The notes: generated from the letters alone by a model not told the origin. A stretch of DNA of 64,000 nucleotides from Novosphingobium resinovorum (GCF_027922145.1 NZ_BSFC01000003.1:160892-224891); one strand, 5' to 3'. Positions 15,032-25,878 are shown, counted from the stretch's first letter. A program made the numbers and translations.

Positions 15032-18000
15032 GGCTTTTTCTCGCTGACTGGAGGCTGAATAGCGCCGGATGGAGCCGAAGTCGGTTTGGGGGGCGCCAGA
15101 TTGAGCGTCGCATCGGGCGCGGTGGTCGAGCGCGTCCCGTCCGTATTGAGCAGGCCGAGCACCCTCGGGTCCGTCACGTACGTCGGATCGTAGAGCGAAC
15201 GCATCGAGCCGAACAGGCTGAAGAACGGCGCCTTGATGTTGACGATGAAGCGGAGCGGGAGCTTCGCGATCTGCTTGGTGATGAAGTTCTTGCTTGCCCC
15301 CTGCCCCTGGCTGAGCCCGTCGAAGCTGATCTTCGTGACGATATCGCCCGAGAGCGAACCGCCCAGCCCGATCTCCATCTTCCTGTAATTCACCGACTTC
15401 AGCGCGTCGAAGGCGTAATTGCCCATCGCCGACAAGTCCTTGTACGTCAGCGCGCCGACATACGAGACATTGCCGCCGGGATCGCGCGAGCGCAGGAAGC
15501 CGTTCTCGATCCGGCCGCCATGCTCGTCAAAGATCAGCGGCAGCTCGCCGTCGAATATGCCGCTGGCGTTGATGTTCGTGAGTTCAAGATGCTGCACGAA
15601 GTCCGCCGCATCGAGGCCCGTGACGCGCAGCGTGTAGTAGCGCGTCTCCGCCGCGCCGATCTGCATCTTCGCCGGGTCGAGGGTCAACGTGCCCTCCATG
15701 AAGGGCCACTTTCCGCCGTGCACGATGAGGTTGTAGCCGGGGCGTATCTCGTAGGAGAGCGTGCCGTCGGTCACCTCGATGCCCGGGTTCATGGAGGCAA
15801 TGCGCACGTTCTGGTTGGGCGCGGTAACCATGCCGAGGAGATCGGTAAACACCACCTCGCCCGACAGCCCGCGTAGGGGACCGAAAGCGGCTGCGAAGTC
15901 GACGCCGTCGGTGGAGAAGCGGCCGCGGCTGGTCACGCTCTTCGGGTTCCAGTCGATCCGCCCGGTGCCGCGCACGACGCCCTTGAGGTCGGACACCACG
16001 CCCAGCACCAGCCGCGAGAGCGCGTCGGGCTGCAACTTGTCGTCGAAGACAATCCCCGCGACAGCAAGATTCGCGTGACCGTCCGCCCTCGACAGATCGT
16101 GGACGATGTCGGCGCGGACGACCGCCCGGTCGCTGCCCGGCTCGCGGAGCAGGGCCTGCGCGGTGATGCGGTTGTCGGCCAGTTGCAGCGTCGCGTCGCG
16201 CGCCACCATCGGCTGGAAGCGTGCCACCTGTTGGCGGTCCACCAGCGTGAACTGCGCGCCCTCGATCGAGGCCACACCGCCGGCATAGCGCCAGCGACCC
16301 GCAGCCTGCCGCATGTCCAGCGGCACGGCGGCAAGGCTGATGTCGGCCTGATCGAAGGTGCCCGCGATGTCCTTGCCGATCTGCCCGTCGATATGGCTGA
16401 CGAGGAAGTGCGATGCGGTGTCCGCCGGGCCAAGCGCCACGTTGATGGCGCTGGCCTTGATGACACCGGGCCTGCCCCCGCCCATCGCGAAGCCGAGCGG
16501 CCCGCTGGCGATGCGGATCGGCGTCTCGCCAAGGTGCCCGGAGAGGTCGAGCGCGGTCATGCCTGCCGCGAGCAGCAGATTTTCGGGGCGCCCTTCCACG
16601 ATCGCGCCGCCGCGCGCCGGGCACAGGGTGAGCTTGCGCTTGTCGATGGTCAGGTTGGAGAAGCTCAGGGCATCGAAGGCGACGTCGGTGCAGCGGCGCC
16701 ACACGGCGAGCCTGCCGTCCGCGCCCCATCGGCCATCGACCGGAAGCTGCAGGTTGCGCGTGTTGCCGCCCGGAAGATCGCCGCTGAGAGTGACCTGCCC
16801 GTTGAACGAGAGCGCGCCGTCGGGCGCCTGCTCGAGCGCCAGCCTCGGCACGCCGACCATCGCCGATCCGGCGCGGTAGTCGGTCATCGTCGCGCGCATG
16901 GCGAGGTGGCCGTCGTCACCGGTCTCCATCCGCCCCCACGCCTGCGGAAGTCCGCGCCCGCCGGTCGTGAAGTTGCCGTTCACCCGCGGCACGCCGCCCT
17001 TGCGGCCGAACATCGCCTGCACGCGCGAAAGCGACAGCACCGACTCGCCGCTGCCGCCCTTCAGCGACCCGCGCGTGACGACGACGCTGAGGCCCTCGCG
17101 CGAATTGCGCACGAGGAGCCCCGCGTTGATCGTACTGCCACGCATCTCGCGGCCGAGCGCCTGGCGCACTTGCGCCGTGATCGGCGCGCCGAGGGTTCCG
17201 GCGGCCGCCTGCTGCGCCGACAGCAGCGCGCGATCGACGGTGCTGCCCAGCGCCAGTTCCCTGCCGGTGAGGTCGGCGTCCACATCGAATCGCGCGATGC
17301 CGCCGGTGGAGCGCGCGCGCCCTTCGAGGGTGACTTCGCGCATCCGCGCCTGCGGCGTGTCGAGTCCGCGCCCGGTAACCCGGTACGTCGCGCTCAAGGC
17401 GTTGCCGCGATAGGTGAACCGCCCCGAGCCGCTCGCTCCAGCCAGCTTTTGAACCCCGAAGCGCGCGGCTCCGGCGGAAAGGCCGAGCTTGCCCGAAGCC
17501 CCGTCCAGCGCCTCGTCGAGCGTCACGTCCAGTTGCACACCGGCCTTGGCCAGTCGCAGATCCTGCGACTGGCACGACAGGCTGTCCAGCCGCACCGGCC
17601 CTTCAAAGCGCGGCTTGGCGGCAGACGTCGTCAGCTTTCCGTAAATCGTCGCGCGCCCGGTCGAGCAGCCGCCGCCGGTGAGCGCGGGCGACAAGGCCGC
17701 CAGTTCGCCGGAGAACCCGCCGCGCAGCTCGCCTTCACCCGCCAGCTTGACGCCGATGCGGCCGTGGTCGCTGTCGATCAGGGCGCGCCCGTCGACAACC
17801 GCAAGGTCGAGGTCGGGCATCTCGAACGGCCCGCCCTTGCCGCTGAACAGCGCCTTGTCGAGACTGCCGAAGCTGGCCTTGCCGCCGCGCCACGAACCGT
17901 AGAGGCGCGGCTTCACCACGGTGATCCGGCCGATACCGGGAAGTCCCCAGGAAAGGCGCGTCGCCACCCGCAGTTCCTGCACCGTCAGGTCCGGCCGCGC

Positions 18001-18294
18001 CGGATCGCCGATGACGAGGTTCCGAATCACCTGCTCCGAGGGTCCGATCCGCACGATCTCGTAGCGGGCATCGAGGCCCAGCGAATCGAGTTCGCGCTCG
18101 ATGAGGTTCGCCGCGATCTCCTCGCGCGATAGCCAGGCAGCACCCAGCGCCGCCGCCAGCAGGCCGCCCACCACAAGCACGGGAGCGCCCCAGCGACGGC
18201 CGCTCCGAAAGCGCCCACGCGAAGAAAGGCCCCCGGTAGCGGCCTCGTCGGTGTCCGGGGTCTGGTCGATCTCTTGCGACATCCGATCGTTCAC
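15028..18294 (-). CDS. ydbH: YdbH-type intermembrane phospholipid transport protein
   Basis: A 1088-residue AsmA-like protein: a cytoplasmic tail of ~35 residues, one membrane helix (APVLVVGGLLAAALGAAWL), then a very long repetitive beta domain that forms a hydrophobic groove across the periplasm. The C-terminal DUF2987/YdbH region includes LRVTGLDAADFVQHLE, NINASGIFDGELPLIFD and a proline-rich end. In E. coli YdbH, TamB and YhdP are partly redundant bridges carrying phospholipid to the outer membrane. First gene of the ydbH-ynbE-ydbL operon; divergent from radC with only ~41 bases between starts. Confidence 0.88.
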   Translation of the reverse strand: MNDRMSQEIDQTPDTDEAATGGLSSRGRFRSGRRWGAPVLVVGGLLAAALGAAWLSREEIAANLIERELDSLGLDARYEIVRIGPSEQVIRNLVIGDPARPDLTVQELRVATRLSWGLPGIGRITVVKPRLYGSWRGGKASFGSLDKALFSGKGGPFEMPDLDLAVVDGRALIDSDHGRIGVKLAGEGELRGGFSGELAALSPALTGGGCSTGRATIYGKLTTSAAKPRFEGPVRLDSLSCQSQDLRLAKAGVQLDVTLDEALDGASGKLGLSAGAARFGVQKLAGASGSGRFTYRGNALSATYRVTGRGLDTPQARMREVTLEGRARSTGGIARFDVDADLTGRELALGSTVDRALLSAQQAAAGTLGAPITAQVRQALGREMRGSTINAGLLVRNSREGLSVVVTRGSLKGGSGESVLSLSRVQAMFGRKGGVPRVNGNFTTGGRGLPQAWGRMETGDDGHLAMRATMTDYRAGSAMVGVPRLALEQAPDGALSFNGQVTLSGDLPGGNTRNLQLPVDGRWGADGRLAVWRRCTDVAFDALSFSNLTIDKRKLTLCPARGGAIVEGRPENLLLAAGMTALDLSGHLGETPIRIASGPLGFAMGGGRPGVIKASAINVALGPADTASHFLVSHIDGQIGKDIAGTFDQADISLAAVPLDMRQAAGRWRYAGGVASIEGAQFTLVDRQQVARFQPMVARDATLQLADNRITAQALLREPGSDRAVVRADIVHDLSRADGHANLAVAGIVFDDKLQPDALSRLVLGVVSDLKGVVRGTGRIDWNPKSVTSRGRFSTDGVDFAAAFGPLRGLSGEVVFTDLLGMVTAPNQNVRIASMNPGIEVTDGTLSYEIRPGYNLIVHGGKWPFMEGTLTLDPAKMQIGAAETRYYTLRVTGLDAADFVQHLELTNINASGIFDGELPLIFDEHGGRIENGFLRSRDPGGNVSYVGALTYKDLSAMGNYAFDALKSVNYRKMEIGLGGSLSGDIVTKISFDGLSQGQGASKNFITKQIAKLPLRFIVNIKAPFFSLFGSMRSLYDPTYVTDPRVLGLLNTDGTRSTTAPDATLNLAPPKPTSAPSGAIQPPVSEKKP

Positions 18295-18335
18295 TTGCGC
18301 CGGGCGGACGGGAAAGGCAATTGTTTGTACGCAGC

Positions 18336-19073
18336 ATGGACGGACAACCTCCCCTCTTCGATGAACGCCCCCTCCCCCTCAGGGAAGCGCGCGGCGATTT
18401 TGCCAATGATTCGAGCGGCCACCGCGCACGGTTGCGCAAGCGGTTGCTCGATGGCGGGGCGGAGGCTCTGGCGGATCATGAGGTCATTGAACTCCTGCTG
18501 ATGCAGGCCGTTCCGCGCCGCGACATGAAGCCGCTCGCGCGCAGCCTGATCCATCGCTTCGGTTCGCTCGCGGGCGTGCTGCAGGCCGAACCGCGCGCCC
18601 TCGCCGCCCACCCCGGCATGGGCGAGGCCACCGCTGCTGCGCTGCGCGTGGTCACCGTCGCCGCCACCCGCATGGCCCGCCAGAAGGTGCGCGAGGCACC
18701 AGTGCTGTCCTCGTGGCACGCGCTCATCGACTACCTGACGATCGACATGGCGCACCTGACGGTGGAGCGCGTCCGCGTCCTCTACCTCAATGCCCGCAAC
18801 ATGCTGATCCTCGACGACCTCGTCGGCGAAGGCTCGATCGACGAGGCGGCGATCCACCCGCGCGAGGTGATCCGCCGCGCGCTCGACCTCGGCGCCACGG
18901 CGCTGATTCTCGTCCACAATCACCCTTCGGGCTCGCCGCAGCCGAGCCGCGCCGACATCGACATCACCAATCGCATCGCCGAGGCCGGACGGCTGCTCGG
19001 CGTCTCCGTCCACGACCACGTGGTGATCGGACGCGAGGGCCACGTCTCGCTGCGTGCCAAGGGACTGATCTGA
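18336..19073 (+). CDS. radC: RadC family protein (JAB/MPN domain)
   Basis: 245 residues from ATG at 18336 (an upstream TTG at 18321 is less likely). The N-terminal part has helix-hairpin-helix-like stretches (HRARLRKRLLDGGAEAL and HPGMGEATAAAL); the C-terminal RadC domain carries the metal motif HNHPSG with a downstream Asp in SRADIDIT, and the KGLI ending is typical. Despite the name, a direct role in DNA repair is not proven. It lies 4 bases before the NRDE gene. Confidence 0.93.
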   Translation: MDGQPPLFDERPLPLREARGDFANDSSGHRARLRKRLLDGGAEALADHEVIELLLMQAVPRRDMKPLARSLIHRFGSLAGVLQAEPRALAAHPGMGEATAAALRVVTVAATRMARQKVREAPVLSSWHALIDYLTIDMAHLTVERVRVLYLNARNMLILDDLVGEGSIDEAAIHPREVIRRALDLGATALILVHNHPSGSPQPSRADIDITNRIAEAGRLLGVSVHDHVVIGREGHVSLRAKGLI

Positions 19074-19077
19074 GACC

Positions 19078-19827
19078 ATGTGCGTCGCCGCCGTCGCCTG
19101 GGACGCCCATCCCGACTGGCTCCTCGTCGTGGCGGGCAACCGCGACGAGTTCCATGCCCGTCCCGCCGCGCCGCTCGCGCACAGGCCGGACGGCATCATC
19201 GCCGGGACCGACCTCACCGGCGGCGGCACCTGGCTTGGCGTTACCGAAGGAGGCCGCTTCGCCCTCGTCACGAACTACCGCGTGCCGGAAGGCTCGCAGC
19301 CCGGCCGTCCCTCGCGCGGGAAGCTGGTGACGGATCTGCTGGAGGGCGCGCTCCCGGACACGCTGACCGACGCGATGGCGCAGATGAATCCGTTCAACCT
19401 GATCCTGGCCGATACGGGCGACGCCTCGTTCCTCACCAATCACCCGCAGGTCGAGCTGCGGCCGCTGTCTCCGGGCATCCACGGATTGTCGAACGGCGGT
19501 TTCGACGTGCCCTGGCCCAAGACTCTGCAGGTGGGGGAAGCCATCACGGAATGGCTGGATAGAGGCGCGGCCGAGGTGGAACCGCTGCTCGGCGCCCTGC
19601 GGGACGAGACGCCGGCACCCTCGCCCCATCGCCCCGAACTTGGCCCCGAACTTGGCCCTGAGCCGCGCTTCGCGCCCGTGTTCATCCGCGATGCGATCTA
19701 CGGTACGCGGTGCAGCACGGTGATCACGGTCGACCGCGAGGGCCGAGGCTCGATCGTCGAACGCAGCTTCGATGCCGACGGTGCCCGGACCGGCGACGTC
19801 CGGATCGATTTCGTCTGGGCTATGTAA
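19078..19827 (+). CDS. NRDE (TANGO2-like) family protein
   Basis: The 249-residue product opens with MCVAAVAW and the family motif AGNRDEF at 19-25, followed by GGGTWLGVTEGGRFALVTNYR, all hallmarks of the Ntn-like NRDE/TANGO2 family. Cys2 may become the N-terminal nucleophile. Biochemical function in bacteria is not established; eukaryotic TANGO2 is linked to membrane lipid or haem handling. Possibly co-transcribed with radC (4-base gap). Confidence 0.9.
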   Translation: MCVAAVAWDAHPDWLLVVAGNRDEFHARPAAPLAHRPDGIIAGTDLTGGGTWLGVTEGGRFALVTNYRVPEGSQPGRPSRGKLVTDLLEGALPDTLTDAMAQMNPFNLILADTGDASFLTNHPQVELRPLSPGIHGLSNGGFDVPWPKTLQVGEAITEWLDRGAAEVEPLLGALRDETPAPSPHRPELGPELGPEPRFAPVFIRDAIYGTRCSTVITVDREGRGSIVERSFDADGARTGDVRIDFVWAM

Positions 19828-19834
19828 ATCACGT

Positions 19835-19911
19835 CGTCATTGCGAGCGCAGCGAAGCAATCCAGGGCGGCATAGGACTGCTCTGGATTGCTTCGCTGCGC
19901 TCGCAATGACG
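19835..19911. repeat. Long form of palindromic repeat family 1
   Basis: A 77-base inverted repeat: CGTCATTGCGAGCGCAGCG ... GCAATCCAG facing its reverse complement. It sits between convergent genes and could act as a bidirectional terminator. Other long copies are at 40280 and 51926. Confidence 0.92.
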
Positions 19912-19924
19912 AACGGAAAAATGA

Positions 19925-21667
19925 CTAAGCCGCGATCATCTGGTTGCGGCCACCACGCTTCGCTTCGTAGAGCGCCATGTCCGCGCGGTTGAGCAGGTCG
20001 ATGCCGCCCTGCCCCGGCGCACGATGAACGAGGCCGCAGCTGATCCTCGCCTCGGTATGCCCGCCCATCGGCAGTTCGACCGGGGCCGCCGACACCGTGT
20101 CCACGATGCGGCGGCAGATGTCCTGCGTCATGCCGGGATCCGCAGCGCCGAGCAGCACCACGAACTCATCCCCGCCCAGCCGCGCGACGAGGTCGCCGGC
20201 ACGCACCGATTGCAGCAGGCGGCGGGCGATCTCGGCAAGCACCGCGTCACCCGCGACATGGCCATGCTCGTCATTGAGCGACTTGAAGCGATCGACGTCC
20301 ACGAGGGCGATGCTCAGCGCCTCGTTGCCCGCAAGCGCCGTCTCGAAGCGGCGCAGGAAGCCTGCACGGTTGGCGAGGCCGGTCAGCTCGTCCGTCTCCG
20401 CCCTGCGCGCCAGTTCGCCTTCGCGGGTCTTGCGGGCGGTCACGTCCACCAGCGTCGCGACCGTGCCCGAGACCTGCCCCTGATCGTCGCGCTCGGCGCG
20501 GAACTTGGCTTCGATCCACAGGCCGCCGGGGCGCTCGACCTCCATGGTCACGGTCGTATCCGCGTCGAGCGCCCTGAGATGGGCTGCGAAGAGCGCCTCG
20601 CCCAGCGGCGGATCGAGTTCGCCGATGTGCGAGCACAGCAGCCGCTCCGCACCCTCGCCGACCAGCGGAACGGCATCGCCCACCGCGCGGGTGCAGGCTC
20701 CGTCCGCACTGAAGCGCAGCAGCACGATGGAAGAGCGGTCGGCAAGGACCTTGAGCGCGCGCTCGCTCTCGCTGAGCCTGTCGATCAGGTCGCGGCGTGC
20801 GGCCAGCGCGGCGGCGACGGGCATCATCAGCACCAGCACGGTGGCGAGGTAGAACTGCAGGAAGGTCATCTGCACGCCCATGTCCCGGCCCGACAGGTTG
20901 ACGGGGCCATGGCCGTAGAACGTGGCGACGCCGCCGGTCACCGCCACCAGCATCACGGCCACGCTCGTCCCCTGCCAGCCGAGCCGGAACGATACCAGCA
21001 TCAGCGGCACCATCGGCAGGAACAGCAGCGGAAAGCGGTCCTGGCTGAACACCCCGACGCTGACGGCAAGGACCGTGGCGTGGAGCAGCAGGTGCTGTCC
21101 CCGCTCGCCCCATGATGCGCCGCGCAGCGCGGGAATCGTGTCGCCGTGGAAAAGGCCGAAGAAGAACGGCGTGAAGATCAGAAGGCCCAGCGCATCGGCG
21201 CAGAACTTGGTGGCGAGCGAGGTCCCGATCGGCAGGTCGAACGCGATGTTCGCGATGCCCGCACCAAGCAGGGCGCCGAAGGCCGGGGCGATCATCCCCG
21301 CGCAGACGACGAAGCGGCCCACCGAGGCATGCTGGTGCAGCAGGCGGCCATCCGCATCGACCGTGGCGCGCAGCAGCCAGGCCGCCAGCGCGATCTCCAG
21401 CGTATTGGAGACACCGAAAGCCAGCGGACCGGACACCACCCCGCGAATCGCGAACCCGGCGGCGGCGACGGCGATCAGACCGCTCGCCAGGAACACGGGC
21501 CACTCCCGTGGGCGGCGCCCCAGCAGCTGCGCCAGGACCACGGCGTTGGCCGGCCACACCGAGGCAAGGTTGCCCTGAAAACTGAGGTACTTGATGACCG
21601 CCGCCGAAAGCGCGAAGCACACCAGTCCTGTCAACAGGGGTGCGACGATGAGGCGGGCCTTGGGCAT
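19925..21667 (-). CDS. MASE1-PAS-GGDEF diguanylate cyclase
   Basis: Makes cyclic di-GMP from GTP. The N-terminal ~300 residues form eight or so membrane helices of the MASE1 sensor type (SFQGNLASVWPANAVVLAQLLG is its signature). Next comes a PAS-like domain of ~110 residues with VTARK at its end, then a GGDEF domain with an intact GGDEF active site and the inhibitory RAGD I-site five residues before it, so feedback inhibition by product is expected. An in-frame TTG at 21724 would add 19 residues; ATG at 21667 begins the first helix and is preferred, without certainty. The signal sensed is unknown. Confidence 0.92.
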   Translation of the reverse strand: MPKARLIVAPLLTGLVCFALSAAVIKYLSFQGNLASVWPANAVVLAQLLGRRPREWPVFLASGLIAVAAAGFAIRGVVSGPLAFGVSNTLEIALAAWLLRATVDADGRLLHQHASVGRFVVCAGMIAPAFGALLGAGIANIAFDLPIGTSLATKFCADALGLLIFTPFFFGLFHGDTIPALRGASWGERGQHLLLHATVLAVSVGVFSQDRFPLLFLPMVPLMLVSFRLGWQGTSVAVMLVAVTGGVATFYGHGPVNLSGRDMGVQMTFLQFYLATVLVLMMPVAAALAARRDLIDRLSESERALKVLADRSSIVLLRFSADGACTRAVGDAVPLVGEGAERLLCSHIGELDPPLGEALFAAHLRALDADTTVTMEVERPGGLWIEAKFRAERDDQGQVSGTVATLVDVTARKTREGELARRAETDELTGLANRAGFLRRFETALAGNEALSIALVDVDRFKSLNDEHGHVAGDAVLAEIARRLLQSVRAGDLVARLGGDEFVVLLGAADPGMTQDICRRIVDTVSAAPVELPMGGHTEARISCGLVHRAPGQGGIDLLNRADMALYEAKRGGRNQMIAA

Positions 21668-21886
21668 CTCTTGCGGGTCTCTGGGCGCTTCGAACGCACG
21701 GCGCTGTGCGAACTTCTCGTGCAAACGTTTGCGTCCGGAGTGGTTAAGATTCCTCCTCGGATTATGGGTCTACGCGCAGTTTCCTTGCGCCGTTCCTTCC
21801 CCAAGCGCCTTGCCTTTCGCGCCCGCCCCGCCTAGCGGCACCGGCACGAATTGGCCGCTACCCGCGTCAGCTGCAAGGAGTCGAAC

Positions 21887-23197
<1,311 letters not shown>

Positions 23198-23203
23198 GCC
23201 GAT

Positions 23204-23323
23204 CGTCGTCCCGGACTTGATCCGGGACCGCTGGCTGTCTTTAGATGCGCGCTGTCGATAAGGCGCCTGGCCGAGAGCAAGGTTGTTCTCGGCCAGCGGT
23301 CCCGGATCAAGTCCGGGACGACG
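23204..23323. repeat. Palindromic intergenic repeat family 2
   Basis: CGTCGTCCCGGACTTGATCC near the left end faces its complement at the right end, with an inner CCAGCGGTCCC element. A related full copy is at 31207 and a half copy at 38538. Confidence 0.9.
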
Positions 23324-23384
23324 GCGGAATCCCTTCCCTTGCGGAAAATTCACGCCTAGCATCGCCGGGAAAGCAGGAGGAACA

Positions 23385-23723
23385 ATGCAGGTCATCCGCA
23401 CCATCGCATGGGTCGTGCTCACCGCCGTGCTCGTCGCATTCATCGCGATGAACTGGACCAAAGTGCCGGTAAACTTCTGGCCTCTGGCAGACGGCAACTA
23501 CTTCCACTTCGAATGGCCGGTCGGCGTCGTCGCGCTGCTCTTCTTCGGGCTGGGCATGCTGCCGGTGTGGGCTTACCTGCGCGCCGTGCGCTGGCGCCTG
23601 AACCGCCGCATCGCCAGCCTCGAGAACTCGCTGCGCGCCACCTCGATGCCCTCGCTCGCAGAAGCGCACGAAACCGCGCCCGTCACCCCAATCGAAACCC
23701 CGTCGGAAATCGAGAAGTCATGA
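23385..23723 (+). CDS. lapA: LapA/DUF1049 family inner-membrane protein
   Basis: 112 residues from ATG at 23385 with AGGAGG upstream. Two hydrophobic helices (VVLTAVLVAFIAMNW and VGVVALLFFGLGMLPVW) flank a short periplasmic loop, then RAVRWRLNRRIASLENSLRA, a basic coiled-coil start, the LapA pattern. In enterobacteria LapA acts in LPS assembly control with LapB; no lapB is beside it here. The open frame extends left into the repeat, which is not coding. Its TGA overlaps the pyrF ATG. Confidence 0.85.
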   Translation: MQVIRTIAWVVLTAVLVAFIAMNWTKVPVNFWPLADGNYFHFEWPVGVVALLFFGLGMLPVWAYLRAVRWRLNRRIASLENSLRATSMPSLAEAHETAPVTPIETPSEIEKS

Positions 23724-24397
23724 ACCGCAATCCCGTCTACCTCGCCCTCGACCTCCCTCGCCTCGACGCCGCAGAAGCGCTGGCGCGCAAGGTCTCGGGC
23801 CATATCGGCGGGATCAAGCTGGGCCTCGAATTCTTCTGCGCCCACGGCCACCACGGCGTCCATGAACTGCACAAGGTGGGCCTCCCCATCTTCCTCGACC
23901 TGAAGCTGCACGACATTCCCAACACCGTCGCTGGCGCGATGCAGGCGATCCACGTGCTGCAACCCTCGATCGTCACCATTCACGCCGCCGGTGGCCGCGC
24001 CATGATGGAAGACGCCAAGGCCGCCGCCGGTGAAAACTGCAAGGTCGTGGCCGTCACCGTGCTCACCAGCCTCGACGGAGACGACCTCTCCGCCATCGGC
24101 GTGAACGCCAACCCCTACGACCAAGCCCTGCGCCTCGCCGACCTCGCGCATTCCGCTGGCCTCGACGGCATCGTCTGCTCGGGCCACGAAGTCGGCGCGG
24201 TGCACAAGCAGTGGAAGGACGGCTACTTCGTCGTCCCCGGCCTGCGCCCGGCAGACGGCAAAGTCGGCGACCAGAAGCGCACCGTCACCCCGCGCGAAGC
24301 CCGCGATGCAGGCGCCAGCGTGCTCGTGATCGGACGGCCGATCAGCCGCGCGGAGGATCCCCTCGCAGCGGCGAAGGCTATCGAGGCTACTCTTTAA
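23720..24397 (+). CDS. pyrF: Orotidine 5'-phosphate decarboxylase
   Basis: Last step of UMP synthesis. The 225-residue TIM barrel has LALDLP at the N-terminus, the catalytic DLKLHDIPNTV block near residues 59-70, HAAGG, and VVPGLRP and VIGRPIS for the phosphate. ATG at 23720 overlaps the lapA stop (ATGA). Confidence 0.96.
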   Translation: MNRNPVYLALDLPRLDAAEALARKVSGHIGGIKLGLEFFCAHGHHGVHELHKVGLPIFLDLKLHDIPNTVAGAMQAIHVLQPSIVTIHAAGGRAMMEDAKAAAGENCKVVAVTVLTSLDGDDLSAIGVNANPYDQALRLADLAHSAGLDGIVCSGHEVGAVHKQWKDGYFVVPGLRPADGKVGDQKRTVTPREARDAGASVLVIGRPISRAEDPLAAAKAIEATL

Positions 24398-24415
24398 GAA
24401 CGGAAAAAGAGGATT

Positions 24416-24441
24416 CTGGGGCCATCGCCCCAGACCCCTTT
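24416..24441. terminator. Hairpin downstream of pyrF
   Basis: TCTGGGG and CCCCAGA arms around CCATCG, ending with CCCCTTTAC, 20 bases past pyrF. The T run is short, so it is a weak terminator candidate. Confidence 0.45.
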
Positions 24442-24692
24442 ACTGTCATCGTTGTGCGCGCAGCAGCGTCGCGTCCACATTGCGCCGCAGGCTATTTGGT
24501 CTCCCGACGCAGCCTCATTGCATGACGATGCTGCACGCCCGACCTCGACGCTTCACGGGGTGCAGGGGTGGTAAACCCCTGCTTCATCCTCTTCTCACCT
24601 TAACATTCGCACACTTCACCGTTCAGCCCTTCGCAACCTCGCTCCGTCCAGATCGTTGTCCACCGAACAACCCCCGGGAGTGCAACCCCATT

Positions 24693-25448
24693 ATGAAGAC
24701 CCTGAGCCTGCTCGCCGCCACGGCTATGGCAGCATCCGCCCCTACCGCCTTCGCCCAGCAGGCCCCTGCTCCCGCCATCGAGGCCGGGCACACGATGCTC
24801 ACCGTCACCGCCGAAGGTTCGTCCACGCGCGAGCCCGACATGGCGAACTACAGCGCCGGTGTGACCACGCAGGGCACGACTGCCAGCGAGGCGCTTTCGG
24901 CCAACTCGGCGCAGATGACCAAGGTGATCGCCGCGCTCAAGCGGGCCGGGATCGCCGACAAGGATGTCCAGACCAGCAACCTCAACGTCAATCCGGTCTA
25001 TGCCCAGCCCAAGCGCCTGCCCGATGGCTCTTACGAGGACGACGGCCAGCAGCGCATCGTCGGTTACCGTGCGAGCAATTCGGTCTCGGTCCGCCAGCGC
25101 AAGTTGCAGGACATGGGCAAGGTGATCGACGCGCTCGTGACTGCGGGTGCGAACCAGGTGAATGGGCCGAACTTCATGCTCTCGCAGCCCGAAGCGGCGA
25201 TGGACGAGGCGCGTGTCGAGGCGATGAAGTCCGCTCGTGCCCGCGCCGACCTCTATGCCAAGGCATCGGGCCTGCGGGTCGCGCGCATCGTCTCGATCAG
25301 CGAGAGCGGCGGTTATTCGCCGCAGCCGGTGATGTTCGTGCGTAAGGAGGCCCGTGACATGGTCGCCGCCGCCGCGCCGCCGCCGGTCGCTGCGGGCGAG
25401 TTGGAGATGAACGTCAATGTGACGGTGCAGTTCGAACTGGCGCCGTGA
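24693..25448 (+). CDS. SIMPL-domain (DUF541) secreted protein
   Basis: A 251-residue protein with a signal peptide cleaved near AFA-Q. The mature part begins TMLTVTAEGSSTREPDMANYSAGV and holds NLNVNPVY and YRASNSVSVRQRKL, typical of the SIMPL/DUF541 periplasmic family; the C-terminus ends on strands LEMNVNVTVQFEL. Oxidative-stress-related functions have been suggested for relatives, without a known activity. It starts at ATG 24693; an upstream open frame is ignored because it lacks a signal. Confidence 0.88.
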   Translation: MKTLSLLAATAMAASAPTAFAQQAPAPAIEAGHTMLTVTAEGSSTREPDMANYSAGVTTQGTTASEALSANSAQMTKVIAALKRAGIADKDVQTSNLNVNPVYAQPKRLPDGSYEDDGQQRIVGYRASNSVSVRQRKLQDMGKVIDALVTAGANQVNGPNFMLSQPEAAMDEARVEAMKSARARADLYAKASGLRVARIVSISESGGYSPQPVMFVRKEARDMVAAAAPPPVAAGELEMNVNVTVQFELAP

Positions 25449-25455
25449 TCGACCA

Positions 25456-25878
25456 TCAATTGACCATCATCTCGTTCGATTGAATGTGATAGCCGACGAG
25501 CGCGAGCTTGTCGGCTTCACTTTTTCGGAACACGAATTGCTCGGTTCCACTACCGCGTTCGAACACGGTTTCGTTGGTTGTCGTGGTGAAGCTGCCGTTG
25601 GTGCTGGCGTTGCGGTTCCAGCCGACCTGCTTGCTCGACTTCACGTTGCCCAGCTTGCGATGGACCGCGTCGAGCAGAGCCACGAACTGCTTCTGCGTGG
25701 TGGCCTTGCGCATGTCCGGCCCGGTGGCATCCCAGATCGCCTGCGAGCGGCCTGCGTCCAGCGCCTGATGGAAACGGACCACTTCGGCGTCGGCTTGCTG
25801 GATCGACTCCTTCACGCTGCAACCGCCGAGCATTGCCGCGGCTGCGATTGCCATTAGATAGCGGCCCAACCGATTCAC
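25456..25878 (-). CDS. Lipoprotein with DUF4019-like domain
   Basis: 140 residues: basic N-terminus, hydrophobic core and lipobox MLGGC (Cys20), then a helical stretch with ADAEVVRFHQALDAGRSQAIWD and the tail LGNVKSSKQVGWNR. The arrangement of a Trp-containing helix, residue pattern around LLDAVHRKLGNVKS and the beta half resemble DUF4019/DUF3887-type small domains. Function unknown. Convergent with the SIMPL gene, whose stop is eight bases away. Confidence 0.7.
   Translation of the reverse strand: MNRLGRYLMAIAAAAMLGGCSVKESIQQADAEVVRFHQALDAGRSQAIWDATGPDMRKATTQKQFVALLDAVHRKLGNVKSSKQVGWNRNASTNGSFTTTTNETVFERGSGTEQFVFRKSEADKLALVGYHIQSNEMMVN

Noticed and set aside
15584..16729. 381-residue minus-strand open frame inside ydbH
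   Set aside because: It is Arg-rich and out of phase with ydbH, the typical shadow frame of a GC-rich gene.
23283..23384. Upstream extension of lapA into the repeat
   Set aside because: The extension is translated palindrome sequence; ATG at 23385 with AGGAGG is the real start.
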